Positions 19,949 to 30,058 are shown, numbered from the stretch's first letter. The stretch: 64,000 nt of DNA from Nitrospirota bacterium (GCA_023475105.1 JAMCWJ010000101.1:1-64000), one strand, 5' to 3'. Numbers and translations are program-made. Notes: generated by a model from the letters alone, not told the origin.

Positions 19949-21684
19949 AGCCTTATCCTGGGATGGCATCCTCTTCCACAGGTCCGGGGAATTGCGTTGA
20001 ACTCTGTCCGTATTTCACCGTAATCCCTGTCTGTTGCTTCGGTAAAGCCGTTCCTCAAGTCGTCATCGAGACGCCTCAGTATCTTCTGGCTGCCGCTGTC
20101 CCGGGGATTCAACTCAAGCAGCGCCTTTTTGATATTCTCAATAACAGCATATGCTGTCCCCGGCCCTGCCACGAGTGGTCCTGACGGGATGGGGCCGGAC
20201 TCCGCAAGGGTGTCTATGCCCAGCTTCGCATATTTCCTGGCGACCGAATCCCTTACAGCGCCGGCGGCATATTGCCCTTTCAGAACCGCCTTAACAACCG
20301 AATCGTGGTAATCGAAATTGGCATAGGCGCTCAGATCACTGAGATGTATTCCCGCATTTGCAAGAAGATAGCGGGGCATGAGATTGCCTGACGTGGATTT
20401 CGATGAAGCAAACGCAACGCTTCTTCCCTTGAGCCCGGATAGATCCCTGACAGGGGAATCCTTCTTTTTAATGATAACGCACTTGTAGCTTGCCGTGCCC
20501 TCAGCCCCTTTCGGCTTTAAAATGCTGATCGCACCATATTTTGCATGGGCCTCAAGATACGTTAACGGGCCGAGCAGCGCAATCTCCACTTCGCCGCTGC
20601 CGACGGCATTCACCATTTCCTCATAATTCCTCTTTAAGACGAGTTCATACCTGTAGGGTGTCTTTTCCGTGAGATAGTCAAGGAGGGGCTGGTACTTTTC
20701 ATACATGATCCGTGGATTGTCTCTCGGTATGACACCGAAATATACGGCCTTTTTGTCTCTGACCCGTCCCATAGTCTTTGCGCTGTCGGCTGCAGCCTTC
20801 TCCATTTCACGTATGGTGTCATAGTTCCTGTCAGGAACCTCAACAAATCCGTCTATCATCATTGCGTCCAGGATCACCTTTCCTTTGACGGTCTTCCGCA
20901 TGCCGAGGAAAGCTTCTTTTACTTTTTTCCTGAGTCCAGGGTCAATGTCCCGCGTAACGACCACGGGAGGGATACCGTAAGGAGGAGAGCGCTTGATGAT
21001 CTTTGTCTGTTTGGCGTAGGGCGAGCCTGTCTTCAGCATATGTTCATAGACAATACTTTCGACTGCAGCGCCGTCAACGATCTTCTTTGCGACCATCTCG
21101 ACTGATTTGTTGTGGCTGTAGCTATAAAGGGTCCTCCGGAAAAACGTATCAGGGATCAGCCCCATGGTCTTCAGAAGGTATGTCGGGTAGAGCTTTCCGG
21201 AATTGGATTTGGGGTCAGTAAAAGCAAAGGTCTTGTCCTTAAGCCCGGGGAAGGATTTTATGTGGCTGTCGTTGTGGACAATGATATAGGATTGATACGT
21301 GGATTTTCCATGCACGCTCGGCGCTACGAGGAGTTCGACGCCGAATCGCTCACGGTTCTTTACGTAAGGCGCAGAGCAGATGAATGCTACCTTGACTTCT
21401 CCTCTTTCGAGAAGCTGGTCCATCTCCTCGTATGTCCTTCTATTGACCATCTGGACCGGCTGTTTTATCTCCTCTCCGATATAATCGATGACATCCTGAT
21501 AGTATTTCACTGCGTCAACAGGCGTGATCATGGAGGCGACGCCGATCTTGAGAGGGGACTGCACAATCGCTTTCCCTGAAACATCTGCATGCTTCTGCGA
21601 GTAGACTTTTTCCAGGGAAAAGAAGATAAAAAAAACAATGAAGAGAAGAATCAAGAAAACGTCCCGTTTGCATTTGCTGTTCAA
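19945..21684 (-). CDS. Periplasmic PhnD-like binding protein with two tandem PhnD domains
   Basis: 579 aa; domain 1 PLKIGVASMITP...VAFICSAPYV; domain 2 VYFGVIPRDNP...IALLGPLTYLEA. Confidence 0.88.
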   Translation of the reverse strand: MNSKCKRDVFLILLFIVFFIFFSLEKVYSQKHADVSGKAIVQSPLKIGVASMITPVDAVKYYQDVIDYIGEEIKQPVQMVNRRTYEEMDQLLERGEVKVAFICSAPYVKNRERFGVELLVAPSVHGKSTYQSYIIVHNDSHIKSFPGLKDKTFAFTDPKSNSGKLYPTYLLKTMGLIPDTFFRRTLYSYSHNKSVEMVAKKIVDGAAVESIVYEHMLKTGSPYAKQTKIIKRSPPYGIPPVVVTRDIDPGLRKKVKEAFLGMRKTVKGKVILDAMMIDGFVEVPDRNYDTIREMEKAAADSAKTMGRVRDKKAVYFGVIPRDNPRIMYEKYQPLLDYLTEKTPYRYELVLKRNYEEMVNAVGSGEVEIALLGPLTYLEAHAKYGAISILKPKGAEGTASYKCVIIKKKDSPVRDLSGLKGRSVAFASSKSTSGNLMPRYLLANAGIHLSDLSAYANFDYHDSVVKAVLKGQYAAGAVRDSVARKYAKLGIDTLAESGPIPSGPLVAGPGTAYAVIENIKKALLELNPRDSGSQKILRRLDDDLRNGFTEATDRDYGEIRTEFNAIPRTCGRGCHPRIRL

Positions 21685-22095
21685 ACAATCACCTCTTCTT
21701 CGTACGCAGCCGAAGAGCCCTTGACCTCTCGGCCAGCGTCTTTCCCTTCATTTTCAGAAAGGTCTTCGGTCTGCCCATGCGCCTGCTTTTCCCTCCGATC
21801 AGCAGCCCGCCTTCAGGGGCCGCTGAGCATGAAAGCGCTCCATTTCTTCACGGATATGAGAAAGGGCGACACCGAGATAGTGAGGCCGGAGCCCGAATAT
21901 CCCGCGATGCCGACGACACAAATGGAATGCATGGATGTAGTATACCGTGACGGCAGGCAAGACGAAAAGGCCTCAATCCTTTTTGAGGAGAATGGATGGG
22001 CGGCGGGTGCTTATATCCGGACAGCGCACACGAGAAAGATCGCCGCACCAAGGACGAACATATTAAGGTGTGCATAATAGTATCGACATCTATTG

Positions 22096-22161
22096 TGTCA
22101 TTCCCGCTTGTCGGGAATCCTTCTTGCAGCAAAGAAAGATGCCGGACAAGCCGGCATGACA
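22096..22161. repeat. REP-like paired palindrome, copy R1
   Basis: TGTCATTCCCGCTTGTCGGGAATC...GATGCCGGACAAGCCGGCATGACA. Confidence 0.9.
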
Positions 22162-22436
22162 GAGAAGAGGCGTTCAATCAGTGTCCACATTATTATGAGA
22201 ACATTAGTAAGTGAACCCGTGACCCTGACGAACTGAAGGAACCAGTCCTGCGGCAAGCAGCATATGGGGCAGATATAAAGCGCTGAGCCATCTCGTAGCG
22301 GGATATTTTGCAGTTTCGAACAAGAAAGGATTGAATACGGAATAGAAGAATCCGGCAAAGGGGCTTATCATTATCAGGACTTCGAGCGCAATGATAAAAA
22401 TGGAGCACGACCGCGCTGTGAAAGACCGCCCCGGCC

Positions 22437-23147
22437 TTATTCATCGACAGACTCCGGCATAACATTCCCCTCAAGACAGCCGTCCTTCAGGTGATACACG
22501 TGGTCGAAACCCTCGATCATCCGTTCGTCGTGGGTCACCACGATTACCGCCGACTGATTTTCCCTGGCGATCCTCTTTAACATGTCCATCACCCTCGTTC
22601 CTCTTCCGGTGTCCAATGCGGCGGTGGGTTCGTCGGCCAAAATCAGGCCGGCATTATTGGCCAGGGCGCGCGCGATTGACACGCGCTGCTGCTCGCCCCC
22701 GGAAAGAAGGGCCGGCAGGTAATCGGCCCGGTCGGCGATTTCCATGTATTCCAAAAGCCCCTTCACGCGATTCTCAGCCTTTTGCCCCTTTATGCCCACC
22801 AAGCTCAAAGGAAGAAGCACATTCTGCCTGGCGGTGAGAAAAGGGATCAAATTGTGAGACTGGAAAATGAAACCTACTTTTTCCCGGCGCAGGCGGCGCA
22901 TATCAACTCCCCCCTCCCAGCCGTCTTTTTGAAATATAGTTTACCCGCCAAAGACGACTTTACCGGCCGTGGGCACAAGGATCAGACTGATGCACAAAAG
23001 CAGTGTGGTCTTGCCGGAACCGCTCGGCCCGAGCAGCGCCACCAGCTCGCCCTTTGAGACCGAAAGGTTTATATCTTGCAGCGCACGGACTTCCAGACGC
23101 CCGGAGCCGAAAACCTTGGTCAGGCCCTCAATTCGAAGGATTTCCAT
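22437..23147 (-). pseudogene. ABC exporter ATP-binding subunit (MacB/LolD type) with in-frame stop
   Basis: MEILRIEGLTKVFG...GPSGSGKTTLL...KVVFGG*TIFQKDGWEGGVDMRRLRREKVGFIFQ...LLSGGEQQRVSIARAL; TAA at 22941-22943 in the same frame as the downstream ORF. Confidence 0.82.
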
Positions 23148-24338
23148 CATCCACCCAGGGCCATGGCAGGCTGGGTTTTCAATGCGTGCCAGAGCCCTAA
23201 AATACTCGCGAGAATGCCACCCGTTAAAGCCGAAAGTAAGCAGGTCGTCACCGGGAATTCTCAGGATGGTTCTGGGAAACATCTGATATGTGTTCTGAAT
23301 CAGAATCAGCCCGAACAGGAAGGCGCCAATGGTCAGAAGCAATGACTGTTCCATGACCATTCTGACGATTACCCGGTCGGGGGCACCGATGAGTTTCATG
23401 ACGGCAATGCTGCGGATTTTTTCCATAGTAAAGGTATAGACCACAAGGGAGACTATAACTACAGAGATGATCAGGAGCAAGGTCCTGAAGAGCAGCAGCT
23501 GCTTGGCCATGCTGGCCAGCCTCCCTTTCAACATTAACTGCAGCTCATCTTCCGTACTGTAAGCCGAGAGGTACAGCCATTTGTCGATCATACGGCCTAC
23601 CTCTGCGCGGTTCGTCCCGGGCTTCAGCCGGACAAGTACGGCATTGATGATATGGGTATCGGACTGCAGCGGTGCAAGTAATTTGTCGGCCTGGTTCGGG
23701 GATAAATAGCTCTGTCCGGAAAGGGTCCGGAGCAATCTCTCGCGCTGATTGCGTATTTCTTCGTCATCTCTTTGATATAGCACTTCCTGGGCATCCGGCA
23801 GGGAGAGATACACCAGAGCTTCTCCATCGGAAGAGATCGCCTCTTTTGTCAAACCCACCACCGTATAGGTATGGAGGCCCAAGGGAACCCTGTCCCCTAC
23901 ATGCACCCCCAATTTCGGATGGGCGACCATTTCATAATGGGCATGCTCAATATTCCTACCGGCAAAGATCTTTTGCGGCCCTCCCAGCCCGCCGAAGACA
24001 TCGTAGCCGATAATACTGAAATGTCGGCTTTTACCTGCAATCGGTCTTTCAACGGTATAGTAGATAAACGGGCTCGCCTTTTCCACTCCGGGGATCGCTT
24101 TGACACTGTAATGGTAAAATTCCGGTACGGTAGACTGCTCGTTGAAGGGGCCGCCCCGGTATCTTTCCACAACCCAGAGATCGGGATTGGTAGCGTTGAT
24201 GAGGGCGAGGCCCTCGTAAATGTTTCCGCGATACAGGCCGTTCATTGCCAGGACTATGGTAAACAGCAGACCCACGCCGAAAACTGTGGCGATGAACCGG
24301 CCTCTATGTTGCTTCAGGTCATAAAATGCTAAGTGCAT
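23147..24338 (-). pseudogene. FtsX/MacB-type ABC permease with 3' frameshift
   Basis: MHLAFYDLKQHRGRF...LLTIGAFLFGLILIQNTYQMFPRTILRIPGDDLLTFGF, then other frame TGGILASILGLWHALKTQPAMALGG*. Confidence 0.8.
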
Positions 24339-24352
24339 CGGTCCTCCGGATC

Positions 24353-24414
24353 TGTCATTGCGGCTTGTCCGCAATCCTTCTGAAAGAAAAGATTCCCGAC
24401 AAGCGGGAATAACA
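24353..24414. repeat. REP-like paired palindrome, copy R2
   Basis: TGTCATTGCGGCTTGTCCGCAATC...GATTCCCGACAAGCGGGAATAACA. Confidence 0.88.
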
Positions 24415-24447
24415 ACGATGTTGCCTTAGTAAGAAAGCTTATCAATC

Positions 24448-25602
24448 TCACATGCTCTTCTTCATATCAGATTTTATTTCAGGCCGAACTTTTTTGCCCT
24501 GTGCAATCCCCGCAGGGTTCAGTATTGCCACAGCGCCTTCCCTCAGGCCGTCCGGCACCGTAACTCGCCGTCCGTCCTGCAAGCCAAGGACAACTGGACG
24601 GAAGCCGGCTCGTCCATTAGCGACCACCATTATCCCTTTGGAACCGTTTCGTTCCACGATGGCGGACAAGGGAACCACTGGAGCAGTTTGGCGGCCGGTA
24701 TCGATATCGACCTCGGTCTCCTCTCCGATCACAAGAGGATTCGGGAGCGAATCGAATTTCACATCCACTTCCAGTTCGCGCGTTACGGTGTCCGCCTCTT
24801 TGTTGAGGCGGGCGACCTCTCCCTGAAAGACTCGTCCGGAACGCAGGGTGATCGAGGCCTTCTGTCCTTCCCGGAGTTGCGCCAGCTTTGTCTCATCTAT
24901 CCAGGAAGCCGCCCAGATCTGATAATCCACCATTTGAAAAATAGGAGTTCCGGGAGAGACGGTATTACCGACCTCCGCCTTGCGGACTGTAACAACACCG
25001 TCCATGGGCGCCAGGATCCGCGTGTACCCGAAGAGCGCTTCCGCTGCCCGCGTTTCGGATTTCGCTTGGTTGACGACAGACTCAAGGGCCTTGACCGTGG
25101 CCTCATTGGCCGCAACATCGCTCTCAGCTATTCGAAGAGCGGCCTTGGTCGCGTCAAAGGCAGCGGGGGAGATATAGCCAGGCTTAAAGACTTCCAGGTC
25201 TCTTTGATAATTGCTTTGAGCCAGTGCAAGGTTTGCCTGCGACTTTATCAAGTCTGCCCGCGCCCTCGCCAGATCGCGTTCCGCGCGAGTCCCGGCAGCA
25301 TGTGCCGCGGTCTCCCGTGCCCTCAACTCGGCGGAATCCAGCTCCGCAAGAAGTTGGCCCTTTCTCACACTGTCTCCCTGGTCCGCATAGAGCTTTTCCA
25401 AAATACCGGTGATCTTGGCGCTTACCGTAACAGGCACTCTGGATCGGACCGTGCCCGGCCCGTGGACTTTGCCCCGGACCTCCGCCTTCTTAACCACAAT
25501 GGCAGCCGTGGGCGGAAGATACCAGAAAATTTTATATCCTGCAAATGCCAGGACAAGCAGGGCTATAATAATGCCCGTAAGTTTTTTCTTGCCTGATTTC
25601 AC
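24448..25602 (-). CDS. HlyD/MacA-type membrane fusion protein
   Basis: 384 aa; RSRVPVTVSAKITGILEKLYADQGDSVRKGQLLAELDSAEL, coiled coil, ILAPMDGVVTVRKAEVGNTVSPGTPIFQM. Confidence 0.92.
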   Translation of the reverse strand: MKSGKKKLTGIIIALLVLAFAGYKIFWYLPPTAAIVVKKAEVRGKVHGPGTVRSRVPVTVSAKITGILEKLYADQGDSVRKGQLLAELDSAELRARETAAHAAGTRAERDLARARADLIKSQANLALAQSNYQRDLEVFKPGYISPAAFDATKAALRIAESDVAANEATVKALESVVNQAKSETRAAEALFGYTRILAPMDGVVTVRKAEVGNTVSPGTPIFQMVDYQIWAASWIDETKLAQLREGQKASITLRSGRVFQGEVARLNKEADTVTRELEVDVKFDSLPNPLVIGEETEVDIDTGRQTAPVVPLSAIVERNGSKGIMVVANGRAGFRPVVLGLQDGRRVTVPDGLREGAVAILNPAGIAQGKKVRPEIKSDMKKSM

Positions 25603-27152
25603 TTCTTCTGACCCCCTTTATCATTTTGCTGTGAGGACTCAAAATCCTGCGATCCAAGGATTTGTCGAACCCGAGCCCGGGCTATTTCATAGTTCACCTC
25701 ATACCTGATAAGGCCGAACCTGGAGCCTGTCAGGTCCACTTGCGCCTGAAGCACATCCAGGCCTATGGCCTTGCCGTTACGATAAAGGGCCTGGGCGCTG
25801 GCGTATGCCTCTTCATTGGTGGCCACGGTCTGCCGGGTGGCAGCCACTCCTTGTCTGGCGTTTTCCTGGTCCTGCCAAGCGGTGGCAAGCTCTATTTTAA
25901 GGCTGTTAAGACGATCCCGTTTCCTTTCGAGCGATTGAAGGTACCGGGAAGAGGCCGCTGCCACTTGGGTTTTGGTCAAGCCACCCTCAAAAAATGGAAA
26001 CTCCATGAATACCCCTGCCAGCCACTCGCCTCTCGTCCCTCCGATATCCTGATGGCGAGTTCCGATGTCGCCCCGCAGACTCACCTCCGGGAAATAGGCC
26101 CCCTTTGCGGCTTTGACAAGAGTTTGGCTCTGCTGTATTTCCAGGTTTATTCTTCTAATTTCGGGGTTGCTTTTGAGCGTTGCCTGCCATAGGGAGTCGA
26201 TATCGGGCGCGGGGGGGAATTCCTCCGTAAGCCGGCCCCGGACATCCACCTGCACCTGTTCGTCTTCGTTCAAGCCTATGGTCCTGACCAGGATTTCCCT
26301 GGCAAGCCGTAAGGCGTTTTCTGTCTCCACTTTGGCCTGTTCAGCCTCTGAAACCAGGGACTTTGCCCGGAAGGAATCGAGCTGGGTGACTTTGCCGGCC
26401 TTGAAAAATGCCTCTGTGAGATTGAGAAACTCCTGTCGCTGCTTTAATGCCTCCTCTGCTACGTTAAGATTTTCTTTTGCTTCGACCACGCGGTAGAAGG
26501 CCGCCGTAACGGTAAACGCCACTTCGTCCCCGGTCCGCAGGACTTCCTGCTTCTGAGCTTCTGCGCCGATTTTAGCGGATTGAGCGCCGTAATAGGTTTT
26601 CCCGCCGTTAAAGAGTATCTGCTTGCCCGCAATGCCTGCAAACGCTTCGTCCTTGTTGAAGTCCTGGGTTGGCGACCCAGTGCTGCCTCCCGGAGGCAAC
26701 CGATTAGGCTCCAATCTTTCATAGTAGGACAGGAGAACGAGCTGGGGAAAAAATTGGGACTTAGCGGCCTGATAATCCGAAATCAATTCGCGGATCCTTT
26801 CTCTCGCTCCGCTCAGGGCCGGATTATACTTCCCTGCGAGTGCAAGGCAATCTTCGAGACTCAGTGACTGATAATCACTTTTCTGTGTTGTTTCAGCTTC
26901 GGCATTGGTGGTGAAAATTAATGTTGATAAAGACATAAGACATACAGTGACAATGATATTAAAAAGTGAAAAATAAACCGGCCACAGGCTCTCTAATTTA
27001 CTGTCATTGCGGCTTGTCCGTATTCTTTCTGCGGCGCCAAAGAAGGATTCCCGACAAGCGGGAATGACAGTGTCCTGGAGCAGGCTTTCACGTAATGTCC
27101 ATACGATATTGCAAATATTAAAAACTGCTAATTCTGTTCTGTTGGCGGACAT
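25599..27152 (-). CDS. TolC-family outer membrane efflux protein (true start uncertain; ORF runs through repeat R3)
   Basis: LSLEDCLALAGKYNPALSGARERI...; two TolC-type repeats. Confidence 0.88.
   Translation of the reverse strand: MSANRTELAVFNICNIVWTLRESLLQDTVIPACRESFFGAAERIRTSRNDSKLESLWPVYFSLFNIIVTVCLMSLSTLIFTTNAEAETTQKSDYQSLSLEDCLALAGKYNPALSGARERIRELISDYQAAKSQFFPQLVLLSYYERLEPNRLPPGGSTGSPTQDFNKDEAFAGIAGKQILFNGGKTYYGAQSAKIGAEAQKQEVLRTGDEVAFTVTAAFYRVVEAKENLNVAEEALKQRQEFLNLTEAFFKAGKVTQLDSFRAKSLVSEAEQAKVETENALRLAREILVRTIGLNEDEQVQVDVRGRLTEEFPPAPDIDSLWQATLKSNPEIRRINLEIQQSQTLVKAAKGAYFPEVSLRGDIGTRHQDIGGTRGEWLAGVFMEFPFFEGGLTKTQVAAASSRYLQSLERKRDRLNSLKIELATAWQDQENARQGVAATRQTVATNEEAYASAQALYRNGKAIGLDVLQAQVDLTGSRFGLIRYEVNYEIARARVRQILGSQDFESSQQNDKGGQKK
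27002..27069. repeat. REP-like paired palindrome, copy R3
   Basis: TGTCATTGCGGCTTGTCCGTATTC...GATTCCCGACAAGCGGGAATGACA. Confidence 0.88.
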
Positions 27153-27616
27153 CCCATCTGTCTCCCCTCTGTCATAGCATTTTCTATCAAATCAAGGAAC
27201 TTCTTCTGCTGGTTTTTGTCCAGTCCGGCCTTCATGTCGAGTATATGCATGGCTATCATCCCCTGCATCTCTTCCTGCATGCCGCTGATTTCGGATACAA
27301 CCGCGGCGATGGCATTTCTGTCAGGATTGTCCTGACGCATCATCGTAATGAGTTCCTCTCTCTTTGAGGCTATAGACTGCTTCTTTTCATCGATGACCGC
27401 CCGGAATTTGGTAGCCGCTTCCCTCATCGTCTTTAGTTGCTCCGGCTTCAGAGAAAGCTCTTCAAATAAAAAGTGGCCCTTCTGAATCTTGTATCCGAAA
27501 GGAGAGGTCCAGTAAGTCGACTGCTTGTTATAGTACTGATATCCGGCGGCGCCGAGGAATGATATGTTTAATATCAAAGAGGCAAAGAGGAGGAACTTCA
27601 AAGTGCTATTTTTCAT
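27128..27616 (-). CDS. Periplasmic heavy-metal sensor / Spy-CpxP-ZraP-like protein
   Basis: MKNSTLKFLLFASLILNISFLGAAGY...LSLKPEQLKTMREAATKFRAVIDEKK. Confidence 0.75.
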   Translation of the reverse strand: MKNSTLKFLLFASLILNISFLGAAGYQYYNKQSTYWTSPFGYKIQKGHFLFEELSLKPEQLKTMREAATKFRAVIDEKKQSIASKREELITMMRQDNPDRNAIAAVVSEISGMQEEMQGMIAMHILDMKAGLDKNQQKKFLDLIENAMTEGRQMGCPPTEQN

Positions 27617-28058
27617 TTTTTGCCTCCGCCATCGCAAGGTATGCCCGTCCCAAAGTGCCCGGAGGCGCGGACTCAAAAACCTCCAGGTGAAGAAATGCAA
27701 CAGCATCTCTCGCCTGACCCGGCATAAGACCTTTTGCGAGTAAGGTGCCCGACATTACACCGGCGACAATGAGAACAAGTACGATGACAGCCTCTGCAAA
27801 TCGTACAGGGAGCGGAACCCAGAAGAGTCTGCCAGTCTTGGCGGTCTTAACGTTAGCCATTACCTTTGCATGGAATCCAAAAGGCGCTTCAAATTTCTCT
27901 GTATTTACAAATAGATCACGCAAGCTCCGCATCTCCTCCAGTTCCGCCCGGCATTTCCCGCAGACCTCAATGTGATCTTCAAGCTCCTTTTTTCCCACCT
28001 CTGACAATTCATTGTCAATATAGGGTGATATTAGTTTTTGCGTATTAGAGCACTTCAT
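27606..28058 (-). CDS. Anti-sigma factor with zf-HC2 zinc finger
   Basis: MKCSNTQKLISPYIDNELSEVGKKELEDHIEVCGKCRAELEEM. Confidence 0.85.
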   Translation of the reverse strand: MKCSNTQKLISPYIDNELSEVGKKELEDHIEVCGKCRAELEEMRSLRDLFVNTEKFEAPFGFHAKVMANVKTAKTGRLFWVPLPVRFAEAVIVLVLIVAGVMSGTLLAKGLMPGQARDAVAFLHLEVFESAPPGTLGRAYLAMAEAKNEK

Positions 28059-28348
28059 CTTTGCCTCCTCTTATTATTTAAACGATTGAGAGTTCAGTTT
28101 TGTTCCGTAAATTTATTCGGATTTTTTGGATATGCCGAGAATGCGGGATCATGACCATTCAGAAGGAGCACTATGTGCGGACCTCGGCGCTGGAAACGTC
28201 ATTGCCTTCGGCAGAGATGGATACCACGCCCTCGATGAGATTGTGCTTGCAACTCCTGTCAGAAATGATAACATTGAGCTGGATGTGCATATCCGAATGT
28301 TCAAGGGTCAGCAAGATGATGTTCTTTTTAAAGTGAGGAGGTTATGCC

Positions 28349-28588
28349 ATGATGGGACCTATGATGTACGGGCCGGATGGAGGCGGGATGTGGATGTTCC
28401 TCCACTTCTTTTTTTGGATTCTCATAACCATCGGTGTTGTCCTGCTGATCGTATGGATTGTCAGGCAGCCCGGCAGATATGAGCGCGGCCGCGGTGAAGA
28501 ATCTCCCCTTGACATATTGAGGAGGCGTTACGCTCGCGGGGAGATTTCAAAGGAAGAGTTTGAAAGGATGAAGAAAGATATTTTGTAG
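28349..28588 (+). CDS. SHOCT-domain small membrane protein
   Basis: 78 aa; one TM, C-term DILRRRYARGEISKEEFERMKKDIL. Confidence 0.85.
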   Translation: MMGPMMYGPDGGGMWMFLHFFFWILITIGVVLLIVWIVRQPGRYERGRGEESPLDILRRRYARGEISKEEFERMKKDIL

Positions 28589-28598
28589 AGGCATTTTC

Positions 28599-29285
28599 AT
28601 GAAAAATAACCGCTTGCTCATAATCGCTGTTATTCTAATCGCCCTTGGGTTGATAGGCATTTTCATGTCAACATGGTTCAAAAGCTATCGGGGGCCGCGA
28701 GGAATGTTTCAGATGCCCGGCAAGATGATGGATGGTATGATGGGCGGCAGAATGATGAATCGGGACGAGATGAAGGACATGATGCAGCGGATGATGCCCG
28801 GCATGCTTCCGCCAGGGATAAAACCGGAAAATCTGCCCGATCCGGAAAGTCGTGGGGCAAGGCTTTTGACCCATTATTGTAATCAGTGCCATAACCTGCC
28901 AAGCCCTAAGATGCACACAGCCGAAGAATGGTCTTCAGTAACTGGTAGGATGTTCACGCGCATGTCCATGATGTCCGGCATGATGGGTATTGAAAATCCT
29001 TCCTTTGAAGAACAACATCTTATAATTTCCTATTTGAAAGCGCATTCGCTGAAGTCTGTTTCTCCGGGTACTCTTCCCTCGCCTGAGTCAAAGGGTGCAA
29101 TCCTGTTCAAGGAGACATGCTCACAGTGTCATGCTCTTCCCGATCCGGCTATTCACACGGCCCAAGAGTGGAACGCAGTTGTGGAGCGGATGCGAGGCCA
29201 TATGCAAGCGATGGGTAGAAGGGTGATTACCGATCAGGAAAGGACGGAGATAGTCGCTTATTTAAGTAACAACGCCCGCAAGTGA
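28599..29285 (+). CDS. Diheme cytochrome c-like protein
   Basis: CNQCH and CSQCH in two repeated units (HTAEEWSSV / HTAQEWNAV). Confidence 0.82.
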   Translation: MKNNRLLIIAVILIALGLIGIFMSTWFKSYRGPRGMFQMPGKMMDGMMGGRMMNRDEMKDMMQRMMPGMLPPGIKPENLPDPESRGARLLTHYCNQCHNLPSPKMHTAEEWSSVTGRMFTRMSMMSGMMGIENPSFEEQHLIISYLKAHSLKSVSPGTLPSPESKGAILFKETCSQCHALPDPAIHTAQEWNAVVERMRGHMQAMGRRVITDQERTEIVAYLSNNARK

Positions 29286-29398
29286 TCCCAAAAGAAGATG
29301 AAGCCCCGCCCATAGAGTAGTTGTTACAATGGCCGCTTGACAATGCCGGCTCTCTAAAGTATATTAGTAGATACTTATATGGCTATTGAGGATGATCT

Positions 29399-29725
29399 AT
29401 GAAGGAAGCAGCTGACCTATTTAAACTCCTGTCGGTCGACAAGCGGATAGAAATTATCGAGTTACTCAAGAAAGACTCAATGAGTGTTAACGCCATAGCC
29501 AAAAGTTTGGGTATTACGCAGTCTGCGGTGTCCCAGCACTTGCGTGTCCTGAAAAGTGCGGGACTTGTGAGAGATGAGAGACAAGGGTATTGGATTTATT
29601 ATTCATTAAATAGAGACAGTCTTGAGAAGTGCCGTCAAAGACTCAATCGTATTTGCACCTGCGGGTGTTTGGGCAAACAGGTGACCATGAGAATTCATAA
29701 AGAAGCAGCCTCAAAAGGGGAATGA
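29399..29725 (+). CDS. ArsR-family transcriptional regulator
   Basis: ADLFKLLSVDKRIEIIELLKKDSMSVNAIAKSLGITQSAVSQHLRVLKSAGLVRDERQGYWIYYSLN. Confidence 0.9.
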   Translation: MKEAADLFKLLSVDKRIEIIELLKKDSMSVNAIAKSLGITQSAVSQHLRVLKSAGLVRDERQGYWIYYSLNRDSLEKCRQRLNRICTCGCLGKQVTMRIHKEAASKGE

Positions 29726-29790
29726 GGTTTTTTTTGATCCATGCCTATAAGTAAGTGCGCATTTGCTTATGCAGAGAGGAGGTGAGAAAC

Positions 29791-29910
29791 ATGGCTGACG
29801 TAAAGGAAGACAGCAAGAAAAGCGGAACTCTGAGCAAAGTTGTTCGTGAGATCAAGACATCAGTTTGCGACTGCGGTTGCGGCTGTGTGCCGCCGTTGGA
29901 GAAGAAGTAG
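29791..29910 (+). CDS. 39-aa Cys-rich small protein (candidate metal-binding peptide)
   Basis: ATG preceded by GAGAGGAGGTGAGAAAC; MADVKEDSKKSGTLSKVVREIKTSVCDCGCGCVPPLEKK*; below ORF-track cutoff. Confidence 0.7.
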   Translation: MADVKEDSKKSGTLSKVVREIKTSVCDCGCGCVPPLEKK

Positions 29911-29919
29911 TCTTCACCT

Positions 29920-29943
29920 GAGGGGAAGGGGTCCCTTCCCCTC
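29920..29943. terminator. Stem-loop downstream of the 39-aa gene
   Basis: GAGGGGAAGGG-GT-CCCTTCCCCTC. Confidence 0.6.
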
Positions 29944-30034
29944 GAATCTTAACTAAAAGGCCGCATCCGGGTTTCTCATGGATAGCCCCAACATATTGTA
30001 CTGGCTCATTGTGAATAGTAATACCCTCCTACTT

Positions 30035-30058
30035 TGTCATTCCGGCTTGTCCGGAATC
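30035..30058. repeat. REP-like half unit R4, left 24-bp terminal inverted repeat
   Basis: TGTCATTCCGGCTTGTCCGGAATC; exact reverse complement of 30479-30502. Confidence 0.95.

Noticed and set aside
22941-24374. Apparent permease-ATPase fusion protein
   Set aside because: Explained by a frameshift removing the permease stop and a nonsense codon in the ATPase; not a true fusion.
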